From Chloranthus sessilifolius (taxonomy: Eukaryota; Streptophyta; Magnoliopsida; Chloranthales; Chloranthaceae), in NCBI GenBank assembly GCA_021018995.1, contig CM037588.1, forward strand, positions 93,594,765 through 93,658,764: 64,000 bases of DNA, written 5' to 3'. The position numbers were made by a program, and so were the translations under genes. Each line of letters begins with the position of its first letter. Within the stretch, counting starts at the first letter, position 1. Below, in pieces: positions 11,820-24,273 of this stretch. The notes under the pieces are model-generated. The model saw only the letters and a program-made list of their open reading frames with translations. It did not search any database and was not told where the DNA came from.

Positions 11820-14259
11820 TGTGACAGCCAGAATTTTGGTGCCCCAAAATCCGTACCATCGACACTACCCTCGAGGTCGTGCCCTACAAGCCTACATGAA
11901 ACATTCGGTATATCCAAGCAATAGTAAAGTAAACCAAATTACATAAGAACTAATACTGAACTTAATCTCCAGTTCTACAATATAAGTCAAAACACGTAAC
12001 TCAAAAAGATGATTCTGATCTCATGCCACTGCATGAGCAAGAGAACCAACCCGAACCATCAGTGATGACTTAGCAATCACCTTGGATGGTTCGCCAAAGA
12101 ATGTCTCATTTTATATTACATTTTCTCAAAAAAAAGGGTTGGACATGCCAATCCGTACAGTTTCTCTAAAAAAAAAACTATCAAAGTACGCAGGGGTCCT
12201 CTAGAAGAAATCGTCAGGAGGGGACTCTGACTCCTCCCTAGGCATGTAATCTGAATCCTCCTGATTAATGTCTCTCGAAGCAGCAACAGTAGCTAACACT
12301 AGACCTGCGACGTATAGTCTAAAGAGAGAGCTACATCATAGCTCAATAGGGAAACAACAGAGTGAACATATAAATCTATTTTACTCACATATATTCCATG
12401 ACATTAGAAACATGATTTATCAATAAAAATAGTTGGAAAAATAGTTTGAGTTATTGTAAGCATGAACTGAATGCATCTGTTACTCTACATGTGTTTACTT
12501 GTTTTCAACTTGTTGACAAAAGATGAAGATCGGCCTCAAAAACTTAAATCAATAACTTAAATAATCCTCGATGCACTATACTCTCGAGCCCTGATGGAAT
12601 ACCCACCATCGTCATCCAATCAGACTATTTTTCATTCATTTTTTATTCATGTAATACTACCCGGGTCTCTTCCTCATAGGCGACGGGGCATAAAGCTCAC
12701 ATACATCCCCGGGATGTCATACTGGTGTACGGATTGGCCGTCGTACCGATCACGAATATCATGTCGAGTCAGTCATGGGTATACCACCATGTCGGTGGGG
12801 TATTCCCCAAACCTTATATCAAATATGCAATTACATATAATTATTCACCGTGTGATTTGCTAAACATAGTATTTTAGGTTTATTCGATTCTCATTTAATT
12901 AACTTCACATCACTAAGATGTTCACGATTTTCCATACATCCTTGGGATGTAACCAGCTCATATGCATCACTTAGATGCCCTTATAACATTTACACCCCCT
13001 TAGGATGTCACATACTTATAGCATACATATTTCCTTACTTAATGTTCACACACACACTTTAATTTCACATGTTCAGCTACTTTTCAACAAAAACATGCGC
13101 ATCTCTATGCTCTCAACGCATAACTATTCATTTCTATATCACTACATATATGCCATTGTAATTAAAGTACATGTTCAAGGTATTCCCTACTTCACGTATT
13201 TGAATTCCCAAGCGTCAAGGTCCATAGTGGGTTCCCATGCTCGTATTCAAGTGTTCAACCTAAATTACATCATATCACATGCAAAGCATCAAGAACGATG
13301 TATAAAAGAAGGTACAAGGCACTCCCAATACTCTAAGGTCCAAAACAAAACTCACTCAGATACTATCAAAATCGATTAATCGATCACCATATCGATTAAT
13401 CAAATTTCCAAATCGATTAATCGATCCCAAATCGATTAATCAAAATTTCAAAATCAATTAATCGATCTAAAAATTGATTAATCGGTTTTCCCAGACTCCT
13501 CCTTTTCCAGTCACTGGGAGTACCCAGATGATTAATCGATTTCAAATCAATTAATCGGAATAAAAAATCGATTAATCAAAATTTAATTCGATTAATCAGT
13601 TTCGTGCTTCTGTGTTTGTATTTTATCAAAAATCGATTAATCGGTTTAAATTTGATTAATCGATTTTGACAGAAACCCAGCCCTCTTCAGGCATTTCCTC
13701 CAGCTTTTCTCTCTCCATTTTCTCTTTTTTCTATTTCCTTAAATTCTTCAATAGTTCAATAACAGAATCACTAAATCATCCACATCATAATTTACAAAGA
13801 TCTTACCCCAATTCCAAGTATGGGTGGTTCAAGGGTTTGCTTTTAAAAGCTAGGGCTCTTAGCTTGATTCCTTGAATTCATACACATTGCCTCCGGAATT
13901 AATGCTCAAGCATGTCTTCAATTCAAAATCCACACGAAATCCTTTAGCATTTACTCTCTCTTTCCCTCTAAACTCTCTCTCTTCATAAATCCCTAACCAC
14001 CAAAATTTAAGAGAATTAACTTCTCTTTTTCCTTTAAGCTATTTAAATCATTTAATATTTTTTGGTGCAAAACACATACACCCATAGCAGGTGTATGTGA
14101 CCTTATCAAAAGATCCACCTCACAGACCCAAGTATACTTTTCACCTCAAGTCTAGTCTAGCTAAATTATTAAGTTGACTTTCTCTTGGTCCAACTTATGA
14201 CCAGATGAGCATGCATCCCGAGGACACTAATCAAAACTCAAATTTTTAGGGATGTTACA
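11820..14259 (-). mobile_element. 5' LTR of element D
   Basis: On the minus strand the LTR starts TGTAACATCCCTAAAAATTT at 14259 and ends GGCTGTCACA at 11820; TGTAACATCCC is a common start for chromovirus LTRs. It holds an ATCGATTAATCGAT array at 13368-13665. The ORFs inside are short and without recognisable content. The partner LTR is not in the window: it should lie left of element A. Bases 14260-14264 (aaatc) should be one target-site duplication copy. Confidence 0.88.
13368..13665. repeat. Palindromic motif array in LTR D (ATCGATTAATCGAT)
   Basis: About eleven copies of the palindrome ATCGATTAATCGAT or single-base decay forms, about 20-30 bases apart, in the U3 part of the LTR. The same word forms the array before ORF2 of this element (4203-4470). 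Outside these two places I do not see it repeated in the window. Confidence 0.88.
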
Positions 14260-15461
14260 AAATCATAACATAAAAACTATTGCAACCACTATGTTTATAA
14301 GCTACACGCTCATGCATCCATAGGTGCAAAAAGCCTATAAACTATATGCAAGCACAAGAGATTATAGATTCAATGGATTAAGAAAAACAACTTTCATTGC
14401 ATAAAAAGTATTTACAATGCTCAACCCTTAAGACTGCAGTCCTGCATAACTCCTAGACCCTTTACAAGCTTACACAGTCCTTTTGACAGCATGAAATCAG
14501 TCCTATATATTACCAAAGGACTTTGCCAGCAAATGTTGAGCTAAGGAAGAATAAAGGAAAAAGGTGACCTAACCCTAGAAATGACCTGAGCATAGACTAT
14601 CCTCCTGGCTCAGATTAGATTAGGTTATGTTAGATGCCTAGTTTTGGCTATTTTTACAGCTTATATACAATCCACACAATATCTCTGTGCCTTGGCCAAT
14701 CAGAAAATGAAAGAAATAACATCTTTGGAGTTATCGTCATGGTTCATTTATGGCCCAGTATTGCCTCGAGATGTGTGTGACAACTCAGCACATTGGGATG
14801 TGTGCCCTAGATGCTGTGGAACACAAAAAATGTCCTTGAAGTTTGAATATAGTAGCTGGATCTCGAGCTTCGAGTGGTTGCAGTTTTAAAATTTAAATCT
14901 CAAGTAGGTCTCGAGAGGCTGCTCGAGTGGATGATTTAAAGCTATAAACTACCCTGCTGCTTGCTGGCTTCAGATTTGCAACTCAACAGGATCTCGAGAG
15001 GCTACTCGACAAGATAAAAAAGCAGCATTGTAAGTGCTTGAGTGGTTCAACTACAGCTCTACAACTGCTCGAGTGGATAAAGGCTTCAGCTACACAACTC
15101 GAGAGACTTAGATCTACTACTCGATAGGCTATTGTGGCAGCTCGACATGTTTAGTTCTCAATTGCTCGACAACATTTCCTGCTTCAGCAATGTGGTGCTC
15201 GAGTGATTGTTGGCTTTAACAATGAAACTCGACCAGTTGGTGCATCTGCTTGTATGGTTTAAACTTGAGTGATCTGTCAGCTGCTCGAGTGCATGAATAT
15301 TTCAGCCATATCTTCAGCTGCTCAAGTGTGGAATTTTTAGTGTGCATACTACTGTAATGTGCCACTTGAGCAGCTGGTTGGCTACATATATAAAATGTTG
15401 CATTGCTCCATAGCACCTCTTGCTGTAGCATTGATGTGCTCGAGATTCAGGTAAGTGCAGT
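14260..15461 (-). mobile_element. LTR of element E, left fragment
   Basis: Cut at the left by element D and at the right by element B; it continues at 47362. A TATA box (TATATAAG) lies on the minus strand at 14660-14667, and a CTCGAG-type motif array at about 14860-15450 lies upstream of it. The part from 14280 (tacaagct...catccataggt) resembles the same place in LTR B. The U5 end must lie left of element D, outside the window. No coding content. Confidence 0.75.
14860..15450. repeat. Palindromic motif array in LTR E (GCTCGAG type)
   Basis: More than a dozen copies of GCTCGAGTG, CTCGAGAGG, CTCGACAAG and similar, all around a TCGA core, upstream of the TATA box of LTR E. The word resembles that of B but has a different flank (GCTGCTCGAGTGG rather than AACCTCTCGAGAGGTT). 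Confidence 0.75.
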
Positions 15462-17596
15462 TGCTGGTTACAATTGATGTGCTATTATTTTGTTAGAAAA
15501 TTTGGTAAACACAGATGAAAAGTAGAAGTGGAATGGAATGAAATCAGCAGAAAAACAACAATTCTAAACTAAGTGCTACAAGGTCCCGGGCTGTTGTAGC
15601 AAGTTTTTTAATAAGTAAGGATTAGTCCACAGGATAATGTGATCTAATTTTTTGGTAAATCTCCAGATCTGCTACAGATCTGGCTGTTCCTATTTATCCT
15701 AAAAGCAAAACAAGAGAAGAGAGATAAAGTTTTATTGTTTACTTTAAACTAAAAAAGCAAGAACTTAAATCTAATTATGAACAAATTTAAAACCAAACCA
15801 GAGATACAAAGAGAGAATTGTGAGAAATAAAAAATATTTTGGTAAAATTATAATTCAAATATGGGGAATGAACAACTTAGAGAATAGTTTTCACTGTAAA
15901 TCTGATTTGCAGCACAGAGTAGAAGATAGATTTGCAGCATTCCTTTATTTGGCTACAAGCACAAATGCAGGGTAGAAGGATCCAGATCTGCCTTGAGATA
16001 TGGATTAGTCCTAAGGTTATACTTTGTCCACTTGAATGGTCCCAAAGTATCCCATGGATATGATCCAGTCACGGGAGAAAGAAAAAGAACAATAAAACCA
16101 CAACAGATGCTATGAATGCAAGGCTACAAGCTTAGGCATCTGTAGGTCTATAAATCTATGAGGATCAGGTGAAGATAACCAGATCTTATAAATTTAAAAA
16201 ACAAGAAAACCAGTAATTCATTAAATTAAATAATCTCACAACAAATTACTCTTAGATCTGTTGCCTCTACAGCATTCACTCTTCATACAATGCCTTACAA
16301 ATTGAATTACAGATCAGCTATCTCCAGCTATTACAAAGCTTTAGCCAAGCATGTCTAGGCTAAGAAGAGAATAGGGGAAAAGAAGAAGAATAGAAAGAAG
16401 CGGGAAAGCAATTCAAACTTTATAAAAACTCTCGATTTCTCCTCCCCCTTTTAAAACTAAACTCCCTCCTATTTATACACTTCCCCCAACTGTCTCAGAT
16501 CTGTTTTAGCCAATCAAAGGAAAAGGAATCAATTCTGTTAGAAGACCTCTTGATGTGGCTGCATTTCCTCCACTAATTTCTCGCAAACTTGTTAGAATTA
16601 GTTATGCACACGTGAGGGAGTTAGGACAGTTCTCCTTTGTGCCCATGAAGTTCCAAAAATACCCTCTAAGGCTATCAGCACACCTCTGGTCATGTGCATC
16701 AACTCATCGAACCCCAAATCTCTCAGTTCGACAGGTTAAAGCCTCTAATTTTGCACTTCGAGAGGTTCAGAGTTCCATTCGAGAGGTTCCAACTGCTAAA
16801 TTTATCAAATTTGATAGGTTGCTTTGAAGTACTCAACTTCTTCATTGGCTTCAACAGTCCTCTCGACGGGTTAGCTCAACTACTCGAGACTCAGAGTAGC
16901 TTCAGGCATGTAGTCGACAGGTTAACTTGTACTGCTTGAACTCATCAATGCATCTTTAGGCAATCTCTCGACAGGTCCATTTCCAGCATTAGATCCTCTC
17001 GACAAGTCCTTGACAACTTCGCTTTTGCTTGCTCAATAGCACGTAAACCTCTCTAGAGGTTCTAGGAACCTCTCGACAAGTTACTTTTTCAATTGCTTTG
17101 CACTGCAGTACCATTCAAGGTTCATTCTTCATCAAATGTAGTTACTGCTATTTAATCTGCTCAAGCACATATTGCTGCTGCAACCTGGTTTGCTCTAGTG
17201 TGCAACTACACTTTGATCTGCTACTAGTTCCATCAATTGGACTGCTTAAGATTTGTACAGATGCTATGCATGTTGACCTCCCAGCTGCAAGTTGACATGT
17301 TGTTCTATTTAATGCACTGCAGCAGCTCTCCCAAGAATTAGGCACGATCTTTCATCCTCAACAGGCCTTCTAGGACACCAATGCATGGTTCACCATGGTG
17401 TATTCAATGTAGACTCATCAGCTCCTCAGTTTAACAAATGATTCCTTCTCCTTGACTTGAAATTGAGAAATTTCATCACTAAATCATTATTTTCCTACTA
17501 TCTACAAAACATACTTACAAATCATTATTAATTGGCTCAAGAGGTCCAGCAAAGGTCAGGTTAGGAGGTGAAAAATGGTATTTTCATTGATTAACA
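15462..17596 (-). mobile_element. 3' LTR of element B
   Basis: Starts TGCTGGTTACAATTG on the plus strand and ends GATTAACA at 17596, next to the polypurine tract. A TATA box (TATAAATA) is on the minus strand at 16470-16477. The AACCTCTCGAGAGGTT-type array is at 16690-17080. The leader hairpin block is at about 16014-16056. Its partner is 43158-47356. The ORFs inside are shadows. Confidence 0.93.
16690..17080. repeat. Palindromic motif array in LTR B (AACCTCTCGAGAGGTT type)
   Basis: Repeated words such as CCTCTCGACAGGTT, TTCGAGAGGTT and ACTCGAGACTC around TCGA; the most complete palindrome, AACCTCTCGAGAGGTT, is preserved in the other LTR copy near 44740. The array lies upstream of the TATA box. 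The same word recurs in front of ORF2 of this element (22270-22660). Confidence 0.82.
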
Positions 17597-17634
17597 TACC
17601 CCTAAACCTAAGCTTTGCTTATCCTTGAGCAAAG
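17597..17634 (-). other. Polypurine tract of element B with adjoining hairpin
   Basis: On the minus strand TAGGTTTAGGGGTA abuts the 3' LTR, the place where plus-strand DNA synthesis starts. Just before it, CTTTGCT and AGCAAAG (17613-17634) can pair. The same tract-plus-hairpin module occurs at the LTR of C (53041-53078) and, in a variant form, 1.6 kb inside both elements (19207-19238, 54692-54723). Confidence 0.75.
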
Positions 17635-19800
17635 GAAAAATTAAAAATAAATATTCAAAGAAGTAAATGCCACTTTTGTAGGGAGCACATATGCATTTAG
17701 CATATGCATCAACCCTTTTAAACCTCTAGGTGATCCCTAGTGGAGGAGTGAAGTCTCCTGAGGGTTTTCAGTAAAGTTACCCACAAACTTCCTTATAGAA
17801 ATGGTTAATTCAAGTGCAACAATGATAAGTTAAATTTCAACACATTCAGCTTCATTCCACACCATGCTTTCTCAAATTCAGAAGTTTCAAAATAGTAAAC
17901 GTAAACAATTGAATACCTAAATCCTTATGCAAACTCATCACAACCAATCTATAATCATCAAGAATATAGTATGTGCAAATCAATATAGAATTTACCATTA
18001 ATTTGAGAGTCAGGTTCAAACAGTGCCCAAATAAATCCAATTTCAGACCTAATTCTCTCAAAGCCCTACTCTCACAAATGAATTTGAAAGGGTTCAATTT
18101 CACTCCAGCTCAAGAGCAGTTACAGCCCTCAAATAGGACTGCAAGCATGAGCATGGGCATGGCTACTAAATCTTGAAATCTTCTATCTCTTTTCACCATA
18201 GATCACACAGCTCCTCATCCCCACATGACAGCTCAATAAACTTCATATCAGTAAGGTCTTTTTATTGGGTTGTAATGTGGCTTATGATTGATGTTTAAAA
18301 GAATAAAGGGGAATAAAGGGATTCAAAAGTGAGAAATCAGCAAGGAGAGGAGGTGGTTATGACATCACCTTCTTCATTTTAACACAATTCCATCTTCTTT
18401 TTGGATTTTAAGAGCCAAAGTGGCTAGCTTCTTCTCTTCTTTTTTAAAATTTCCAATGAAATGCTTCTTTGACTTCTCTTGCTCCTTTGCTTTTTTTTTT
18501 TTTTTTATGGGCTGGAATTTCACAGCTACACAACTGACACACATCTGTCATCAAATATCCTTTCTTTTTCTTCCACCAAATGTTGAACCAGCTCAACCTT
18601 CTTCAGCTTCTTCTCCTTTACCTTCTGAGATCTCAAAATGGGGTAAAGTTGAATCAGGTCTTTGAGGTTTGGGCTCAAGTTTTCTGGTTTTTTGTCAATG
18701 AAAGATGGATTTTTAAAGCTCAAATGTTGTGTATCAAGGGCAGTTCAAAGGTAAGAAATTTTAAGCTCAAACTATCCAAAGATGGCCTTACAACATCTCT
18801 TCCGTGTCATGAGTTTTGTCAAGCTGTTTTAACTTGGAGTGCACAACTTTTAGTGAAAAAGAGTAGGTTCAATCAATCATTTAGAGCAAAAAAAATTGGC
18901 AAAACACTCTTCAAAGAATTATTTTATAGGCCCCAACCTTATTGGGTATGGTCCTCTTTTGAACTCATAAGCATATTCTTACCTCTTTTCTCTTCTTATT
19001 GATTCACTATATACTGATTATGACAAACATTTCTTTATGACCTCTTTCATGGAAGTGTTGAATTTTAAAAGATCCTAGCATTAAACAGTCTACTATCCAT
19101 TTTAAATCTTCCTTTTTCAAAATTGCTTAATTGAAAATTTTCAAAATTTATTTTAATCCTACTAACATTACTGCACTTAGCTTAATCATCTCATAACACC
19201 CTTCCATACCCCCAAACCTATGAGGAACATTGTCCTCACTGTTTCAAAGAGTAAGCTTTTAGGGACAACAAGGTATAATCATTAAATCAGCATATACAAA
19301 ACAGCAAAGAAGACAAGTAAAACTACAGCAAAGAAAAGGAGACAAAAAAAAAGAAATTTGCATTAATAAAAATAGTATACAAGACACTACAAAAGACATT
19401 TGTACATGTATAAAAACAAAAACTAAAATCTAAGGACAACTGACACACTAAAACCTAATCTGAATCTGAGCTAGATAGAGTAACTAGTGCCCATCCATAA
19501 TCTTCTGCCATTTTCTGATACTTCTCTTTAATACTCTCCTTCACATTCTCAGCCTTGGCGGCACCAGCCTTGGTCCTCTTGGCAGCTGGCTTTTGTGGCT
19601 TGGTGCTGCCCTACTGCGTGGTAGGCTCATTGATGGACATCCCAACTGATGAGGTTGGGTGCACTACTGAGAAGGAATTTTGGAGTGTCTTGACTTGTCT
19701 TCCCAACATTTTTGATTTCTGAATTTGCTCTTCATATAACTTGAGTGTGGTCAACAACAATTTCTCCCACCGTCTCTTCTCTACTCTGTGATCCAGTTGC
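17635..19800 (-). other. Noncoding 3' region of element B
   Basis: About 2.1 kb between ORF2 and the polypurine tract without a credible gene. Blocks are clearly shared with 53079-54918 of element C, for example ggtgatccctagtggaggag (near 17731 and 53168) and the agagcagttaca and gcaagcatgagcat neighbourhoods (18112 and 53565), although the LTRs of B and C differ much. The internal polypurine-like module at 19207-19238 is close to the ORF2 end. Confidence 0.7.
19207..19238 (-). other. Internal polypurine-like module with hairpin, element B
   Basis: On the minus strand TAGGTTTGGGGGTA follows a hairpin with arms TGAGGA and TCCTCA. It closely matches the tract at the LTR border and lies about 560 bases 3' of the ORF2 C-terminal block. 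It could be a second plus-strand primer site (a central polypurine tract), or a leftover of a duplicated 3' end. Confidence 0.55.
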
Positions 19801-19802
19801 AG

Positions 19803-21928
19803 CTAGGCAATCTCAGCTAGGAAAGGCTGCTTGATTGTAGTATGGATCTCAGCCATCCCTCGAATTACATCCCTCCTGATGTAGGGGTTTTCATCCATAG
19901 CTCTCTTGAGGGTGGAGAATAGGGGAATGGGGTTTGAAGAGGTAGAAATCAATGTCCTCTCAGTGGGGTCATCAAAAATATGATATGGAGTGGATGAAGA
20001 TGATAGGATAGAAGGGGAAAGTGGAAGTATAGGTGCCAGCTCCTCCTCGATGGGGTCAGTCTGGGTATTGGAAGAGGATAGGGTGAATTCTATTTGGGTT
20101 GAAATGGTTGTGGAGGTTGATGGAATAGGAAGCAACTCAACAGACTCAAAGTGTGTCTAAGTTGCAGCAATGGTAGTGGCTACTAAAGGGGAGGTCTGAG
20201 GAGGAAAATGTGATGGTGATACAAGAATGAGTGGTGTAGGGGTATGAGGTTGTGTGGTTGAGGTAGATGGGAGTAAAGTGGACCGGATGGACTAGAGGCA
20301 AGTGGCCATGACAGACTAGTTTTCTATATTATTATGAAGTTGAGATTGGATAGATGCAAGAAGGGAAAAAATTTGAGCCAAGGAATCTGGTAAGACGGGG
20401 GTAACAAGTGGACTAGATGAAATGTGTTGGAATGGTGAGGTAGAAGCATGTTGGAATGGAGAAGGTTGTGGAAAATCTGGGCGAGGTGTGTATTCATGCC
20501 CAATGTCTTCCATAATGGAATCAATTAAGGATGAATACCCCTCAGAAGTGTAATGCTCTAAATCTTGGGTATGGATAGGGGAAATAGTAGTACATGGGGT
20601 AGACTCAAAGGGTATATTAGTGAATGGTGAAAATGGGTCAGTGAGTAAAGGGTCCAAGCTTGGAATGGATGGGCTAGATGTACTGGTTGCTGGCTGAAGT
20701 AGTTTGGATTTTCTCTGGTAAGTGGTCTTAATGGTAGATGTGAGCAAGGGCAATGGGTCAATGGTAGGAGGAGCTGACACAAGTGAGGTTGTGGTGGTTG
20801 TAGAAGGTGTGGCTATGAAACTGAGAGGCATAGGTGCAGGTATGAAGGGCAAGGCAATGGATGAAGTGATGATGGCTGGTACAACAACTGTAGGTATAGA
20901 GATTATGGATACATGTGCTGAAATGGTCAAAGGAGAAGTAATTGTAGTGTTGACCACAGTGGCTTCTTGCAAAGGGCTCTCAACCTGCTTCTTCCTCCTC
21001 CCAATCAAGGTCATACTAGTTGACCATGCTTTCTTTCCAAATGATTTAGGAGGCAATGCCTCAGTTGGCTCTCCTACTTTGAATGCATACTTCCCTTGCT
21101 TCAACAGAGTAGTGATAATTCTGTTGTATGGTAAACCTGGCACAATGGGCCATTGAAAAATTAGCCCTTGGAGTAAAAATAAAGGGCATCCACAATGGGG
21201 TGCCTTCTTTCTTATTGATGCCCAGTCATAAAAATAGTCTTCCGCAAAATGGTATCAATGAAAACTAAACTGGGATTCAAATCTCTCCTCATCAAAGACT
21301 CTCCAAATCCAACAATTCCCTAAGTCAAGTGTTCGGCCATGACCCTAAATGATACACTGTCAGGAACTCCTAAACTGCTAGCTGGATCATACTGAAATAG
21401 AACCCCCAACACTAAACCAATGTCCTTGTAATCTACTAGAATCTCCCAATCATCAATCAGAACGACAAGCATAGGGTTAGTTGCCCCTGTTGTCTTCTTC
21501 AGCCTTAAATTCTGATACCACAATTTTACTAATCTGGGGTATACCTTCTCATTCAATGGGGTCAACAGAGGATTCAAAGAAGCCTGTTCCAAATAGGTTA
21601 AAGTGTCACTACACTCCTCTAACTTGGTGAAATAAGGTAAATCAAAGACTGTCTCAGCTATCAGACCCAAAGTATCCACAAATTCATTAGGAGTTGTTAG
21701 AGTCATAGGTAAAATAGGTAACTCCTCTGCAATGTCCTCACTGGTTTTGGCTTTCTTAGATTTCTGAGTGTTCTTGGGTTTGTCCATACTCAACTTCCTC
21801 TTAGCAGGTGGATCCACTTGAGACTGTGAAGCAGCTATCCTACTAGATTTCCTAGTGGATTTGGTAGGAGATTGAATTAAGTCGGACAAAGGGCCCTCAA
21901 ATTGCTCAGGATCGGCCATTAAAAACAT
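19803..21928 (-). pseudogene. ORF2 of element B (PF20167-like extra protein)
   Basis: ATG codons at 21928 (MFLMADPEQ) and 21919. The first 70 residues are rich in Ser, Lys and Arg with KRKLSMDKPKNTQKSKKAK, a possible nuclear localisation signal. Then comes the homology domain with NEKVYPRLVKLWYQNLRL and DYKDIGLVLGV (21320-21750). After a stop and damage at 21143-21320 it continues with LPYNRIITTLLKQGKYAF-like sequence and a long Ser/Thr/Pro-rich disordered tail (20316-21143), then a C-terminal block (19803-20135). ORF2 of C aligns over the first domain and has the same order. The length would be roughly 700 residues if intact. It lies after integrase, as env-like ORFs do, but I see no membrane segment or signal peptide, so an envelope role is unlikely. 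Function unknown. Confidence 0.7.
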
Positions 21929-22166
21929 AGAACCTAACAAATTTCACACAGAGCCTATTCACTTACCATAATTTTACTCCACTTAAATCACACTCACACA
22001 CGACAGAGAATCCAACAATGCAAACCACAGAAATGATAGATTCAAGAGGCAGAGTCGGTGAAGAACTTACCCAAAACCTAGGGTTTCTCGGCAAATGCAG
22101 CACAAAGAACCAAATCGGCAACAACTAGGTGCAAAATGACAACTTCTCAAGGGCGATCCAACAGGA

Positions 22167-22660
22167 AAAAATATAGACCAATTTAAAATGTAACCTGTGA
22201 GCTAGATAGGAAAGAAACAAAGGAGTTTTTGTGAAGAAGAAAGAGAAGGTTTTGAGCAGAAGCAGAAAATGCTCAAAAGAAACCTTTCGAATGGTTTTAA
22301 AATCCAAAAATACGACTTCAACAGGTTGAAAATTCCAAGAACCAACCTATCGAGTAGTTCATAACAACCAGTCGAATAGATGAAACTACTTGACAGTGCA
22401 AATAACTCCAAAAGATGGGTTCGAGAGGTTTTTCAAACCTCTCGACAAGTTTAATTCCTTCAGAAAATTAGATTCAAGAGGTTACCCCAAACCTCTTGAC
22501 AGGTTCTCTAAACTTGTTGAATCTTCATTAAATCTCTTCAGAGCCTATCAAATTCTCTTTTCTACCTATTGACATGTCTTAGTACCTGTCAAATTCATAT
22601 GAAACACCATTAGATCCTATCGAATAAGATTTCCAACCTCTCGACAGGTCTCAGTTCTTC
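22167..22660 (-). promoter_or_regulatory. Candidate ORF2 promoter of B: TATA-like site with the LTR-B motif array
   Basis: TCTATATTTT on the minus strand at 22167-22177 lies about 240 bases before the ORF2 start. Upstream, 22270-22660 holds repeated words such as GGTTCGAGAGGTT, CCTCTCGACAAG, AACCTATCGAGTAG, CCTCTTGACAGGTT and CCTCTCGACAGGT. They match the array of this element's own LTR (16690-17080), not those of D or C. Promoter activity is inference. Confidence 0.6.
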
Positions 22661-22896
22661 ATTCATGTTTACCCCTCACATGTATACTGTCCATTTTTAA
22701 TAAAATCACAAATCCACCTCAGTATCAACTCGTTTCTTAGTTAAACAAACATCACAGAACCCACCGTAGACCAGACATTGTACAAAGTGAACAATCAAAC
22801 AAAAATTACAAACTTTATGTAAATTAGAAGACAGAATTAAAAACAACAAAAACATGCTAACTGACAGTTATGTTACATAATTTACAATCATGAAAA

Positions 22897-24273
22897 TCAC
22901 ACAAAATTAGGAGGTTCCTGAAGGTTAATGGTCTTAGCAGGCTCCATTGTATTTTCAACACAAATTTTCAGCCTTTGACCATTCAGTTTCATAACCCTTC
23001 CATCCTTGGGGTTCATAATCTCAACAGCTCTAGATTGGGATACATGCAACATAGTGTAAGGTCCATCCCATCTGGATTTTAATTTCCCTAGGAAAAATTT
23101 CAGTTTTGAATTAAAAAGCCATACCTTAATACCTTCAACAAACTCCTTCCTAAGAAGATGTTTGTCATAGAAAGCTTTGGCCTTTTCCTTATAAATTATG
23201 GCATTGGCATAGGCATCCAATCTCAATTCCTCCAATTCTGACAGTTGCAATTTCCTGTGAAGACTAGTAGCAGTTAGATCAAAAGTTAATGCTTTAATGG
23301 CTCAGTAGGCCCTATGTTATAACTCCACCGGAAAATGGCATGCTTTGCCATATACCAATCTAAAAGGAGACATCCCTATTAGGGTCTTATAGACAATCCT
23401 ATAAGCCCAAAGAGCATCCTGCAACTTCAGGAACCAGTCCTTCCTATCAGTCCTCACTGTTTTCTCTAGGATGTGCTTAATCTCCCTCTTAGAAATTTTA
23501 ACTTGCCCACTGGGTTGTGGGTAGTAGAGAGTGGCTATCCTGTGTGTAACAGAGTACTTCTTAAGCAAGTTTGTAAAGTGTCTATTGTAGAAATGACTCC
23601 CCTCATTACTAATGATAGCTCTGGGGGTGTCAAATCTAGAGAAAATGTTATCCTTCAAAATTTTGAGCACAGCTGTGTCGTCATTTGTTCTTATGGCAAT
23701 GGCTTCTACCCATTTAGACACATAATCCGCAGCCACCAAAATAAAATTAAACCATAGGAAGGAGGAAATGGAACCGTGAAGTCTATTCCCCAAATATCAA
23801 ACAATTCTACCACAAGTATAGGGTGCAATGGCATTGAGTCTCTCTTAGATATGCTCCCCATCTTTTTACTTCTCTCACAGGCCTTGCAATGCTCCATTTC
23901 ATCCTTGAACAAGGATGACCAATAAAATACACTTTGGAGTACCTTTACAGCAGTTTTCTTGCCACTGAAATGACCTCCACAGGCCTGCTCATGACACATT
24001 ATAAGAATGCTATAGAACTCATTTTCAGGAACACATTTCCTCACCATCTAATCTGCACAACTCTTGTAAAGGTAAGGATCCTCCCACGGAAAATATTTAA
24101 TTTGAAAGAAAAATAAGTCTTTGTCTATCTTAGACCAGTGTGGGGGAATCCTACCAACTGTAAGATAGTTCACAATGATAGCAAACCAGGGTACACTCAT
24201 ATTGATGACAAAACGTTACTCATTAGGGAAAGAATCATTCACAGGCATTTCAGCATAGTCAGCACGCAAGATT
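22897..24273 (-). pseudogene. Element B integrase
   Basis: The HHCC zinc finger with CHEQACGGHFSGKKTA and CKACERSKKMGSISKR is at 23706-24047. The DDE core at 23317-23793 has [14 protein letters not shown] (first Asp), [15 protein letters not shown], where the expected second catalytic Asp is Asn, and [18 protein letters not shown] (Glu). The C-terminal part at 22897-23250 has KVWLFNSKLKFFLGKLKSRWDGPY. Integrase joins element DNA to the host chromosome. The core and the finger are in different frames around 23750, and the D-to-N change would by itself abolish catalysis. The sequence style (SDGGSHF, NREIK, WTDYR in relatives) is Athila/Tat. Confidence 0.87.

Noticed and set aside
13368-13665. 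CRISPR-like array (repeats with spacers of 10-20 bases)
   Set aside because: The genome is eukaryotic; spacing is irregular, repeats are degenerate short palindromes, and the array lies within an LTR.
20722-21156. 144-codon plus-strand ORF rich in Val, Gly and Met
   Set aside because: Antisense to the Ser/Thr/Pro-rich tail of ORF2 of element B; its composition follows from that.
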